Both the position numbers and the translations under genes were made by a program. Shown here one piece after another: positions 14,416 through 20,839 of a stretch of 44,152 nt of DNA (position 1 is its first letter; every line of letters begins with the position of its first letter). The notes beneath the pieces were generated by a model. That model worked only from the letters and a program-made list of their open reading frames with translations. It had not been told where the DNA came from and did no database searches. This stretch comes from a virus, in the IMG/VR virus record IMGVR_UViG_3300025771_000054, positions 1-44,152 of that record; one strand, given 5' to 3'.

Positions 14416-14420
14416 ATAAA

Positions 14421-14453
14421 GGAGAAGCTGTTCGATCCCGGTTATCTCCACCA
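14421..14453 (+). pseudogene. Second tRNA minihelix remnant with CCA
   Basis: GGAGA (14421-14425) pairs with TCTCC (14445-14449) around a T-loop-like TTCGATC, ending ACCA. The D and anticodon arms are missing, as in the remnant at 14095. The T-stem is degenerate. Confidence 0.5.
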
Positions 14454-14464
14454 TACTCCCCAAA

Positions 14465-14471
14465 TAAATAG
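14465..14471 (+). promoter_or_regulatory. T4-like late promoter box
   Basis: TAAATAG in AATAAATAGAGTA, four bases before the ATG at 14476, after the end of tRNA cluster 1. No ribosome site fits in between. Confidence 0.4.
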
Positions 14472-14475
14472 AGTA

Positions 14476-15978
14476 ATGCACGGCCACATAGTTTTATTCA
14501 ATGCAAGTCAGTTTCAACGTAGATCAAGTGGTGCTTATAGGACTGCAAACATTCTGCGTGATATGGGTTTTGAAGTAGAAGTGATAGACTTTGTTGAGCA
14601 ATGGGATATCCAAAAACTCAAAGAGTATGTAAGTAAAATTGTTACACCAGACACTGTTGCATTTGCATTTAGTTATACATGGATGCTTCAAGACATTATT
14701 GGAGAATATGTGCAATGGCTCAAAAAAACTTTTCCTGGTAGAAAATATTTCGCAGGTGGACAACAACCATTCCAAAAATACGAAGGGTTTGATTTAGTTT
14801 GCACAGGATTTTTTGAACATGCAGCTGACCCTATCATTGATTATCTGTTCAACAACGGACCACCTCCAAAACATACTATGATACACAATGGTATGACAAT
14901 GCTGGTGAATGCAGACACAGATTATCCTGCACACAGCATCAGAGATCTCACAGTTACATACAATCACAGCGACCATATACAACCGTTTGAAGCACTAACC
15001 ATTGAACTCAGTAGAGGCTGTAGATTCAAATGTAAATATTGCAGTTATGCTTTTTTAGGATTTAAAAAAAGTGTGTTTCGCGATCCTGAAAATGTTAGAG
15101 AAGAGTTAATAAACAATTACAATTTATATGGTGTAAAAAATTATATCATTGCTGATAGCACAGTAAACGATGATGATGACAAATTGCGTATGATAGCAGA
15201 CGTTGTTGAAAGTTTGCCATTCAAACCAAACTTCAGTGCTTTTGTTAGAGTTGACCTAGTAGTGGTTAGGCCATATCAAAAAGAATTATTGAAACGTGCT
15301 AGAATATGGGCACACTTTTATGGTGTAGAAACTTTCCATCCTGTGGCTGCGAAAGCGATAGGCAAAGGTATGTCACCTAGTAAAATAAAACGTTGTTTAA
15401 TTAATATGCGAAAGTATTTTTTAGATCATTTAGGTTTATATCGAGGTAGTATTGGATTGATTGCTGGATTACCAGGAGAAGATGAAAAAAGTTGGCATAA
15501 AACTCAAAAATGGATGAAGAAGAACTGGCGCACTGAAACATGGCATTGGTGGCCTTTGGATATAACCAACGACAGTAGCAACGATAACACAAATAGTTTA
15601 TTCAGCGACGATCCGGCCAAGTATGGATACAGCAAAATATCAGATCAATCAACTATTGACGCATTAAAAAATGAATACGAACAGTTTGGTAAACTTGCAC
15701 ATCATAGACTTGACGATCACTATTTCTTTTGGCAAAACGATCAAACCAACTTTTATGAAGCAAGCATGTGGTGTAGCAAAATGTTTTCTCCTGAAAACAT
15801 CTTTACAGTAGAGCCAAACTTTTATATTATGAACAGACTATACAGTGTGGAAAACCTACGAGATGCATTAAAATTAAATGTTAATATATGGGATGACAAA
15901 AAAATAGATACGGACACAGATCCTGATCCGTTAGATTTATATGTGACTAAAAAAATAGAAAGCAAACACAACCAATGA
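14476..15978 (+). CDS. B12-binding-type radical SAM enzyme (copy 1)
   Basis: A 500-residue protein. Residues 1-150 look like a Rossmann-type cobalamin-binding domain (VLFNASQFQ, then RSSGAYRTANILRDMGFEVE). The radical SAM domain follows, with the [4Fe-4S] ligands Cys182, Cys186 and Cys189 (SRGCRFKCKYCSY), and a GLPGEDEKSWHKT segment typical of this class. No DxHxxG B12 motif is obvious, so cobalamin use is uncertain. Such enzymes do radical methylations and rearrangements of lipids, sugars or cofactors. A similar enzyme is encoded at 19358. The desaturase gene overlaps its 3' end by four bases. Confidence 0.82.
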   Translation: MHGHIVLFNASQFQRRSSGAYRTANILRDMGFEVEVIDFVEQWDIQKLKEYVSKIVTPDTVAFAFSYTWMLQDIIGEYVQWLKKTFPGRKYFAGGQQPFQKYEGFDLVCTGFFEHAADPIIDYLFNNGPPPKHTMIHNGMTMLVNADTDYPAHSIRDLTVTYNHSDHIQPFEALTIELSRGCRFKCKYCSYAFLGFKKSVFRDPENVREELINNYNLYGVKNYIIADSTVNDDDDKLRMIADVVESLPFKPNFSAFVRVDLVVVRPYQKELLKRARIWAHFYGVETFHPVAAKAIGKGMSPSKIKRCLINMRKYFLDHLGLYRGSIGLIAGLPGEDEKSWHKTQKWMKKNWRTETWHWWPLDITNDSSNDNTNSLFSDDPAKYGYSKISDQSTIDALKNEYEQFGKLAHHRLDDHYFFWQNDQTNFYEASMWCSKMFSPENIFTVEPNFYIMNRLYSVENLRDALKLNVNIWDDKKIDTDTDPDPLDLYVTKKIESKHNQ

Positions 15979-16760
15979 GAGTTGATCAAAAAACAAATAT
16001 GTTTCAATTGGCTTGTTATGTAGGCGGACCCTTGGTGTTAATTTTTAACTTTAATGCAGCATACCTATTTGGCTCGTGGTTATTTTCTTGGATAGTAGTG
16101 CATGTTGGAATCAGTATGGGGTTACATCGTTGTTTTTCTCATAAATCTTGGGAACCAAAAAATAATTTTATATTAATTATATTACATTTTTTATCTGTAA
16201 TTAACACAGTTGGTCCTACTATTCCATGGACTGCTACGCATAGAATACACCATAAGTATTCAGACACTGATAAAGATCCGCACTGCATTAGAAATTCTAC
16301 CTTGTGGCAAAAGTTTAAATTATGGCATAATTTTGTGCCTTATCATCATGTAAGTCCAAGGATAGTCATTGATTTACTAAAAGATCCGTATCATAGATTT
16401 TTTAACAAATACTATTTTCATATATTAGTTGGCTGGGGATTGTTATTGTTTGCTATCAATCCTGACTTGTTTATGTATGGATACCTAGTAAGCACAATGT
16501 TTTGTTTACATACTATATCCTGGATTACTGTAGGTGCCCATATGTTTGGACATAAAGATACTGACACAAACGATGATTCTAAGAACACATTTATTATGGG
16601 ATTATACTCTTGGGGAGAAGGCTGGCACAACAATCACCATGCGGCACCTTGGAGTTATGCGTTTGGATGGAACCGCGGACAACCTGACTTTGGTAAATGG
16701 TTGATTGAAAAACTAGCAAAACCTGATTCACTCAAAGGTGTAAATTATTATGATAAATGA
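15975..16760 (+). CDS. Fatty acid desaturase (acyl-CoA or acyl-lipid delta-9 type)
   Basis: A 261-residue membrane enzyme with the three di-iron histidine boxes of the stearoyl-CoA-type family: HRCFSH (51-56), HRIHH (89-93) and HNNHH (218-222) within GEGWHNNHH. Hydrophobic segments (about 15-48, 64-86, 150-190) give the four-helix layout. It would insert a cis double bond into a saturated acyl chain, using O2 and an electron donor from the host. It is close to the family's catalytic core length. It overlaps both neighbours, so it is co-translated with the radical SAM enzyme and the GNAT-like gene. Confidence 0.9.
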   Translation: MRVDQKTNMFQLACYVGGPLVLIFNFNAAYLFGSWLFSWIVVHVGISMGLHRCFSHKSWEPKNNFILIILHFLSVINTVGPTIPWTATHRIHHKYSDTDKDPHCIRNSTLWQKFKLWHNFVPYHHVSPRIVIDLLKDPYHRFFNKYYFHILVGWGLLLFAINPDLFMYGYLVSTMFCLHTISWITVGAHMFGHKDTDTNDDSKNTFIMGLYSWGEGWHNNHHAAPWSYAFGWNRGQPDFGKWLIEKLAKPDSLKGVNYYDK

Positions 16761-17394
16761 AATTGTATCTTCAGGTAGAGTAAGATTACATGTATTTGAT
16801 CATGACAATGTTGAATTTGAAAAAGTAAGACAAAAGTGCTTAGAAGAAGATAATTGGCTACGAGAAAATTATACAAAAGAACGCTGTGTAGTTGAGGATC
16901 ATAAACTTTTTTGGATTGCATACTTAGACGATAAACTTTGGCACTTTAGCGGGTTGCTTGAATTATCTCCACACGTTGCTAGAATACTCAACAGAACTTA
17001 TATGTTTCCTGAATGGCGTAGTCCAAGAAAAATTACGTATCATCATGATCAACTAGCTAATCATGTAATTCCATTGGTAGAACAAGTATTAGGATTTGAA
17101 TACGATTTATTGTTTTTTAGTATGCAAAGACGCAAGCGTGGATATCAAATTGAAAAACAACCTTGGTGGGAAAATGTGAAACGTAGCTGGATGAGTGTCA
17201 CAGACAAATGGCAAGCATTTGATGCCGGCCTTGTTAGAATATATCCAGACGAACAAGAAAGTTGTTATCAAAATGTAATGTATAAAAGCAATGGATATAC
17301 ATTACAGGACTGGGGTCCGCGAATTATTACCTATGAAGAATATATTGAAAAATTTTACAAAAAAGATGAAGATTTTTTTGTTTCTTGGCAATAA
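16750..17394 (+). CDS. GNAT-like protein of unknown specificity
   Basis: A 214-residue protein. The pattern FWIAYLDDKLWHFSGLLELS followed by ARILNRTYMFPEWRS resembles the beta4-beta5 region of GCN5-type acetyltransferases, but no clear acetyl-CoA P-loop (R/QxxGxG/A) is visible, so this is a weak call. It is rich in Trp and Tyr, with basic stretches (MQRRKRGYQIEK). It overlaps the desaturase gene by eleven bases, suggesting a shared pathway. Confidence 0.5.
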   Translation: MINEIVSSGRVRLHVFDHDNVEFEKVRQKCLEEDNWLRENYTKERCVVEDHKLFWIAYLDDKLWHFSGLLELSPHVARILNRTYMFPEWRSPRKITYHHDQLANHVIPLVEQVLGFEYDLLFFSMQRRKRGYQIEKQPWWENVKRSWMSVTDKWQAFDAGLVRIYPDEQESCYQNVMYKSNGYTLQDWGPRIITYEEYIEKFYKKDEDFFVSWQ

Positions 17395-17399
17395 AAAGG

Positions 17400-17428
17400 T
17401 TGACCTTTGGTGATTCTTTTGCTATATT
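17400..17428 (+). promoter_or_regulatory. Sigma-70 promoter of the structured RNA
   Basis: GGTTGACC (TTGACC 17400-17405), a 17-base spacer and TATATT (17423-17428) preceded by TGC. There is no ORF of size downstream; a structured RNA and then an intrinsic terminator follow. Confidence 0.72.
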
Positions 17429-17435
17429 ATAAACA

Positions 17436-17650
17436 TAACAAAGACGACGGTCCGAGTTAGATAGTGCAAGGAAACGCTGCTTTACAGAGGCAGTAACTTG
17501 GCTAGTAGCTGTAGTGGCAGCGCATGAGCATGGAGACATGAAGATGCGTATTTTGGAAGTAACTATCCGATGCTAGGCTCCGCTGAATTGATTGACAGGA
17601 TCTGTTGAGGCGGTTGTTGGTAATCCTTAATCCAACCTATCACAGATAAA
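17436..17650 (+). ncRNA. Unassigned structured RNA
   Basis: About 215 bases between a sigma-70 promoter and a 20-codon ORF, with no long ORF but many nested helices. CGCAT (17521-17525) pairs with ATGCG (17544-17548) enclosing CATG/CATG with a GAGA tetraloop. GATAGT (17460-17465) pairs with ACTATC (17562-17567) around that domain. CTGC (17477) pairs with GCAG (17490). ATCTGT (17600-17605) pairs with ACAGAT (17642-17647) enclosing GGTTG/CAACC. It has no T-loop, so tmRNA is unlikely, and lacks RNase P signatures as I recall them. It may be a novel phage RNA or a large class such as GOLLD or ROOL, which occur near phage tRNAs. Confidence 0.6.
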
Positions 17651-17672
17651 TAACAATGAAGGAATTTTTTAC

Positions 17673-17735
17673 ATGATCAAGACTAACACAATAGGTATAA
17701 TATATTGGCCATCACGAAAGTGGGGTATGTCTTGA
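17673..17735 (+). CDS. Possible 20-residue peptide ORF
   Basis: ATG at 17673 with AAGGA upstream opens a 20-codon frame ending in TGA at 17733. The product contains GIIYWPSRKWG. A TAAATAA box and a six-codon frame (ATG at 17656) precede it, the latter ending in an ATGA overlap at this start. It lies between the structured RNA and the terminator. It may be a leader or regulatory peptide, or a chance ORF. Confidence 0.35.
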   Translation: MIKTNTIGIIYWPSRKWGMS

Positions 17736-17763
17736 CGTGACTTTATAAAAAAGTTATTTCAAC

Positions 17764-17798
17764 AGCCCCTAGCACTAATAATGTTAGGGGCTTTTTTT
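17764..17798 (+). terminator. Rho-independent terminator
   Basis: AGCCCCTA (17764-17771) pairs perfectly with TAGGGGCT (17785-17792), followed by a run of seven T. It closes the transcript that starts at about 17436. Confidence 0.93.
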
Positions 17799-17801
17799 AT
17801 G

Positions 17802-17875
17802 ACTACACTACACCTTACTGCAATAAGGTGTCGTTGCAGAGACAGAGGCTTTGAAAGGGCTAAAGATAGTGTAGT
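17802..17875 (+). ncRNA. Compact pseudoknot RNA of unknown class
   Basis: An outer stem ACTACACT (17802-17809)/AGTGTAGT (17868-17875) encloses a perfect 8-bp hairpin ACACCTTA/TAAGGTGT (17810-17831). The hairpin loop CTGCAA (17818-17823) is fully complementary to TTGCAG (17834-17839) just after the hairpin, giving a six-base pseudoknot. A small GCTTT/AGGGC hairpin can form next. It starts four bases after the terminator and ends 17 bases before tRNA-Trp. Confidence 0.6.
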
Positions 17876-17892
17876 TTTAAAAAAAGTTTTAT

Positions 17893-17977
17893 GCAGGTGC
17901 GCTACAGTCGGAGAGGTAGGCTGGTCTCCAAAACCAGTGCGTTAGCTGAGCGAGTTCGAATCTCGCCACCTGTGCCA
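17893..17977 (+). tRNA. tRNA-Trp (CCA) with unusually long variable loop
   Basis: Acceptor GCAGGTG/CACCTGT (one G-U), D-stem CTAC/GTAG, anticodon stem CTGGT/ACCAG with loop CTCCAAA (anticodon CCA), T-stem GCGAG/CTCGC, encoded GCCA end. The variable region is 12 bases instead of about 5, and position 8 is C instead of T. Confidence 0.85.
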
Positions 17978-17989
17978 ATATGTAACATA

Positions 17990-18064
17990 GGGCTTGTAGC
18001 TTAATGGTAAAGCAGTGCGCTCATAACGCATCGATTGGGGATTCGACTTCCTCCGGGCCCACCA
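17990..18064 (+). tRNA. tRNA-Met (CAU), CCA encoded
   Basis: Acceptor GGGCTTG/CGGGCCC, anticodon stem GTGCG/CGCAT with loop CTCATAA (anticodon CAT), T-loop TTCGACT, ACCA end. G1-C72 is paired and the three G-C anticodon pairs of initiators are absent, so it is an elongator Met or a lysidine-type Ile tRNA reading AUA. Confidence 0.88.
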
Positions 18065-18068
18065 TATT

Positions 18069-18145
18069 CCGGGTGTAGGTCAGTCTGGTAGACCGCTACG
18101 TTTGGGGCGTAGATGTCGGAGGTTCAAATCCTTCCACCCGGACCA
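18069..18145 (+). tRNA. tRNA-Pro (UGG), CCA encoded
   Basis: Acceptor CCGGGTG/CACCCGG, D-stem GGTC/GACC, anticodon stem CTACG/CGTAG with loop TTTGGGG (anticodon TGG), T-loop TTCAAAT, ACCA end. It reads CCA. Confidence 0.94.
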
Positions 18146-18149
18146 TATC

Positions 18150-18223
18150 GCGGGTATTGTGTAATGGTAAGACCTCTGCCTTCCAAGCAGATGATAGGAG
18201 TTCGATTCTCCTTACCCGCTCCA
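18150..18223 (+). tRNA. tRNA-Gly (UCC), CCA encoded
   Basis: Acceptor GCGGGTA/TACCCGC, anticodon stem TCTGC/GCAGA with loop CTTCCAA (anticodon TCC), T-loop TTCGATT, TCCA end. It reads GGA. Confidence 0.93.
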
Positions 18224-18227
18224 ACAA

Positions 18228-18317
18228 GGAAAGGTGGCCGAGAGGCTTAAGGCGTCGGTCTTGAAAACCGAAGTAGGGGAGACTCTACCGTGGGTTCGAA
18301 TCCCACCCTTTCCGCCA
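18228..18317 (+). tRNA. tRNA-Ser (UGA), CCA encoded
   Basis: Acceptor GGAAAGG/CCTTTCC, anticodon stem TCGGT/ACCGA with loop CTTGAAA (anticodon TGA), a long class II variable arm, T-stem GTGGG/CCCAC, GCCA end. It reads UCA. Confidence 0.94.
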
Positions 18318-18339
18318 AAACCGTTGGAGCACCATAAAT

Positions 18340-18432
18340 GGACGTCAGCACTGGTTGTGCGGGAGGGACTTATATCCCCTTAGGCAGCAGATTACTGTTC
18401 ACGGCTGGGTTCGATCCCCAGGGCGTCTACCA
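18340..18432 (+). tRNA. tRNA-like element, class II shape, anticodon uncertain
   Basis: Acceptor GGACGTC (18340-18346)/GGCGTCT (18422-18428) with wobble pairs, a short D-arm (CAC/GTG), a perfect T-arm CTGGG-TTCGATC-CCCAG and encoded ACCA. The best anticodon stem, AGGGA/CCCCT with loop CTTATAT, has an A-C mismatch and would give TAT. A hairpin CAG-ATTA-CTG sits in a long variable region. It may be a decayed tRNA or an odd functional one. Confidence 0.5.
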
Positions 18433-18495
18433 ACTTTACTGTGTTTTGCATTAATTGTCTTTTTCGAATCCTGTTAGGACTACCATTTCTCTTTA

Positions 18496-18502
18496 TAAAT
18501 AT
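18496..18502 (+). promoter_or_regulatory. T4-like late promoter box, leaderless arrangement
   Basis: TATAAATAT (18494-18502) followed by TTT and the ATG at 18506, with no ribosome site. It is the closest of this group to the full T4 TATAAATA box. Confidence 0.55.
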
Positions 18503-18505
18503 TTT

Positions 18506-18661
18506 ATGTTCAAAGCTGTTAAAGAAACTATTTGGCATCTCACTTGTGGTAAATGCAAGAACTGGTTCACTTATGCAACAATGGAAAAAATGTGTATTGA
18601 TAGATATACTTTTCACTGCCCGCATTGTGGACACAAAGGAGGTTGCGAAGTAAAAAAATGA
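18506..18661 (+). CDS. Small zinc-ribbon protein
   Basis: A 51-residue protein starting at the ATG three bases after TATAAATAT. Two Cys pairs, CGKC (about 16-19) and CPHC (about 39-42), separated by an aromatic or basic segment, form a typical zinc ribbon, with a further Cys near the end. Such ribbons bind nucleic acid or protein; the target is unknown. It overlaps the SGNH hydrolase gene by four bases. The longer frame from 18455 is rejected because it begins next to the tRNA-like element. Confidence 0.72.
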   Translation: MFKAVKETIWHLTCGKCKNWFTYATMEKMCIDRYTFHCPHCGHKGGCEVKK

Positions 18662-19368
18662 TAACACATTTGATAACTGGAGGTTGCAGCTTCAGTGCTG
18701 ATATGTTTTGCTGGCCCGTGCATTTAGAAAATCAGCTAAAAGTCACTCATGATCAAACAGGTGTAGGAAGCAGTGGCAATGATTTGATTTCTCGCAAAGT
18801 AATAAGACAGGTATATGATTGTTTACAAGCAGGAATGTCTCCTGAAGAAATGTATGTAGGCGTTATGTGGAGCGGCCCTGGCAGAAAGGCTTTCTATGTT
18901 GAATCAGATGATACATTAAAGTTATGCAAACCTTACATCAGTGATACCAGTCCTCATATATGGCCTGAAGGATCAAAGCACGGATGGGTTTTGATAAATC
19001 CTTTTTTTGATAACAAATTTGCAATGGGATATTACAGAACTTATAATAATTCAATCCAAGATCAAATAGAAACCTATGAGCATATGTTGAGATTGCAATT
19101 ATTTTTAAAGAGTTATAGAATAAAATACTTTTTTTCAACCTATACAGACGAAGTGCTAAAAGACCCAAAAGATAGTGCAGTGTTTGTTGATCATTTAAAA
19201 GATCTGATTGATTGGAATAGATTTCTTCCAGTCAAAAGTATGCACAATTGGTGTATAAAAAATTATCCAAATGATTTCCCAAAAAATGATGATCCACATC
19301 CCGGCAATTACCAACACAAACGATTTGCTGCTGAAGTATTAGTGCCTTGGATTGAAAATGACCTATGA
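18658..19368 (+). CDS. SGNH/GDSL-type hydrolase
   Basis: A 236-residue protein. GGCSFS near the N terminus places nucleophile Ser11 in block I (GDS-like), GSSGND (37-42) gives the Gly/Asn of blocks II-III, and DDPHPGNYQH near the C terminus provides the Asp-x-His of block V. No signal peptide. SGNH enzymes remove or add acyl groups on lipids and sugars. It lies between two radical SAM enzymes and may act on the same product. Start chosen at the ATGA overlap with the zinc-ribbon gene; an earlier in-frame ATG at 18625 is inside that gene. Confidence 0.75.
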   Translation: MITHLITGGCSFSADMFCWPVHLENQLKVTHDQTGVGSSGNDLISRKVIRQVYDCLQAGMSPEEMYVGVMWSGPGRKAFYVESDDTLKLCKPYISDTSPHIWPEGSKHGWVLINPFFDNKFAMGYYRTYNNSIQDQIETYEHMLRLQLFLKSYRIKYFFSTYTDEVLKDPKDSAVFVDHLKDLIDWNRFLPVKSMHNWCIKNYPNDFPKNDDPHPGNYQHKRFAAEVLVPWIENDL

Positions 19369-20839
19369 TGTTGTAATTTTTACTGACATTGCAGATAAAC
19401 TTTCACCGCAAAGAGGATTAGGTGCCTATAAAATTGCCAATCTAGCTAGAGCGCAAGGGCACAGTGCAATTGTTATCGACTTTTCAAGTTGTATTACTTG
19501 GGAACAATACCAAACAATAATAGACAAAACAGTTGGATCAAATACTGTTTGTGTTGGCTGGAGTATTACATGGTTTCCATGGAGAACATTTGGCGGAAAT
19601 CAATATTTACTTGGACCTGAAAGCAGAGACACAAGAACAGTTAACTTCAACGAAGGCATGAGTTGGCAAATTTTCTTGGGCAATCAAAACCGCTACATAG
19701 ATTATGTCAAGCAAGTTAATAATCGCACAGAATGCATTGTTGGAGGCAGTAAAGTTTTTGAATACGTTCGAGATACAGAATGGGATAGAATTTTTGTTGG
19801 CTTTTGTGAAAATCAATTTGTAGACTATCTACAAGGCAAGCGTGAACACATCTATAACTACGATCCACGTGGGCATGGTCCAAATCATAATTTTGCTAAT
19901 ACATCGGTTTCTTATGAAGATACTGATTGCATAAACAGTGAAGAAATACTTACAATAGAAATTAGCAGAGGATGCATATTTAATTGCGCATTTTGTAGTT
20001 ATCCACACATCGGACAAAATACCAAAGACTACACCAAATATCAAGATGTGTTGTTCAAAGAGCTCAGTGAAAATTATAAAAAATGGGGTGTATATCAGTA
20101 TTATATCGTTGACGACACTTTCAATGATTACACGCCAAAATTAGAACTTGTAAATGAGGTAATACAAAGTTTAGATTACCAACCTTATTTTGAAGCATAT
20201 GTTCGCATGGACTTGGTTGCAAAACAAAAGCATCAAGCACAGTTAATGTATGATATTGGATTGCGTAGAATTTATTATGGACTAGAAACTTGGAACAACA
20301 AAACCAGCAAAATTGTAGGCAAAGGTGATAATAAAGATATTAAAATACAAGGCATGAAAAATTGTAAACAGGTTTGGGCAGACGATGTGTATGTAAATGC
20401 AGGCTATGTTGTAGGATTGCCTTATGATAACGAGCAAGATGTGCTTGACATGGTAAATTGGTATAGCAAAGAAGGTAACAATTATATAGATGCGCTGAGT
20501 TTCAATGCTTTGTTATTAAAGGATCTTGGCGACCTAAATAATTTTATGTTTGACAGTGCTATAGATCGCAATCCTAACCATTACAACTATACAATAGATG
20601 GCTTGACATGGACAAGAAATGACAGCGGAGATATCTCAAACTCTTTACAAGCACAAAAGATAGCAGACTTTGCTAATCAAGCAGTTGCTGAACACAACAC
20701 ATTTCCTCCTAAAGTTTGGAAATATTGGAGTTTATATGATGCATATTGCAATGACATAGAAGGATCAGAAAACGAAAAGTTTAAATATTTTTATGATAAG
20801 TTTTATTATAAACAATTGATGGAAAAATTAGATGCGTAA
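19358..20839 (+). CDS. B12-binding-type radical SAM enzyme (copy 2)
   Basis: A 493-residue paralogue of the protein at 14476. A Rossmann-like N-terminal region (VVIFTDIAD, then RGLGAYKIANLARAQGHSA) leads to a radical SAM domain with Cys206, Cys210 and Cys213 (SRGCIFNCAFCSYP) and a VVGLPYDNEQDV segment. Shared features with copy 1 include GLGAYK/SSGAYR near residue 20, ISRGC/LSRGC, and YIVDDTFND/YIIADSTVND. The ATG at 19358 overlaps the SGNH gene by eleven bases; the in-frame TTG at 19352 is less likely. Substrate unknown. Confidence 0.82.
   Translation: MTYDVVIFTDIADKLSPQRGLGAYKIANLARAQGHSAIVIDFSSCITWEQYQTIIDKTVGSNTVCVGWSITWFPWRTFGGNQYLLGPESRDTRTVNFNEGMSWQIFLGNQNRYIDYVKQVNNRTECIVGGSKVFEYVRDTEWDRIFVGFCENQFVDYLQGKREHIYNYDPRGHGPNHNFANTSVSYEDTDCINSEEILTIEISRGCIFNCAFCSYPHIGQNTKDYTKYQDVLFKELSENYKKWGVYQYYIVDDTFNDYTPKLELVNEVIQSLDYQPYFEAYVRMDLVAKQKHQAQLMYDIGLRRIYYGLETWNNKTSKIVGKGDNKDIKIQGMKNCKQVWADDVYVNAGYVVGLPYDNEQDVLDMVNWYSKEGNNYIDALSFNALLLKDLGDLNNFMFDSAIDRNPNHYNYTIDGLTWTRNDSGDISNSLQAQKIADFANQAVAEHNTFPPKVWKYWSLYDAYCNDIEGSENEKFKYFYDKFYYKQLMEKLDA

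Noticed and set aside
17436-17798. tmRNA or RNase P RNA
   Set aside because: There is no T-loop (TTCGA/TTCAA), no CCA end and no tag-like reading frame in the right place, and the conserved RNase P strings are missing.
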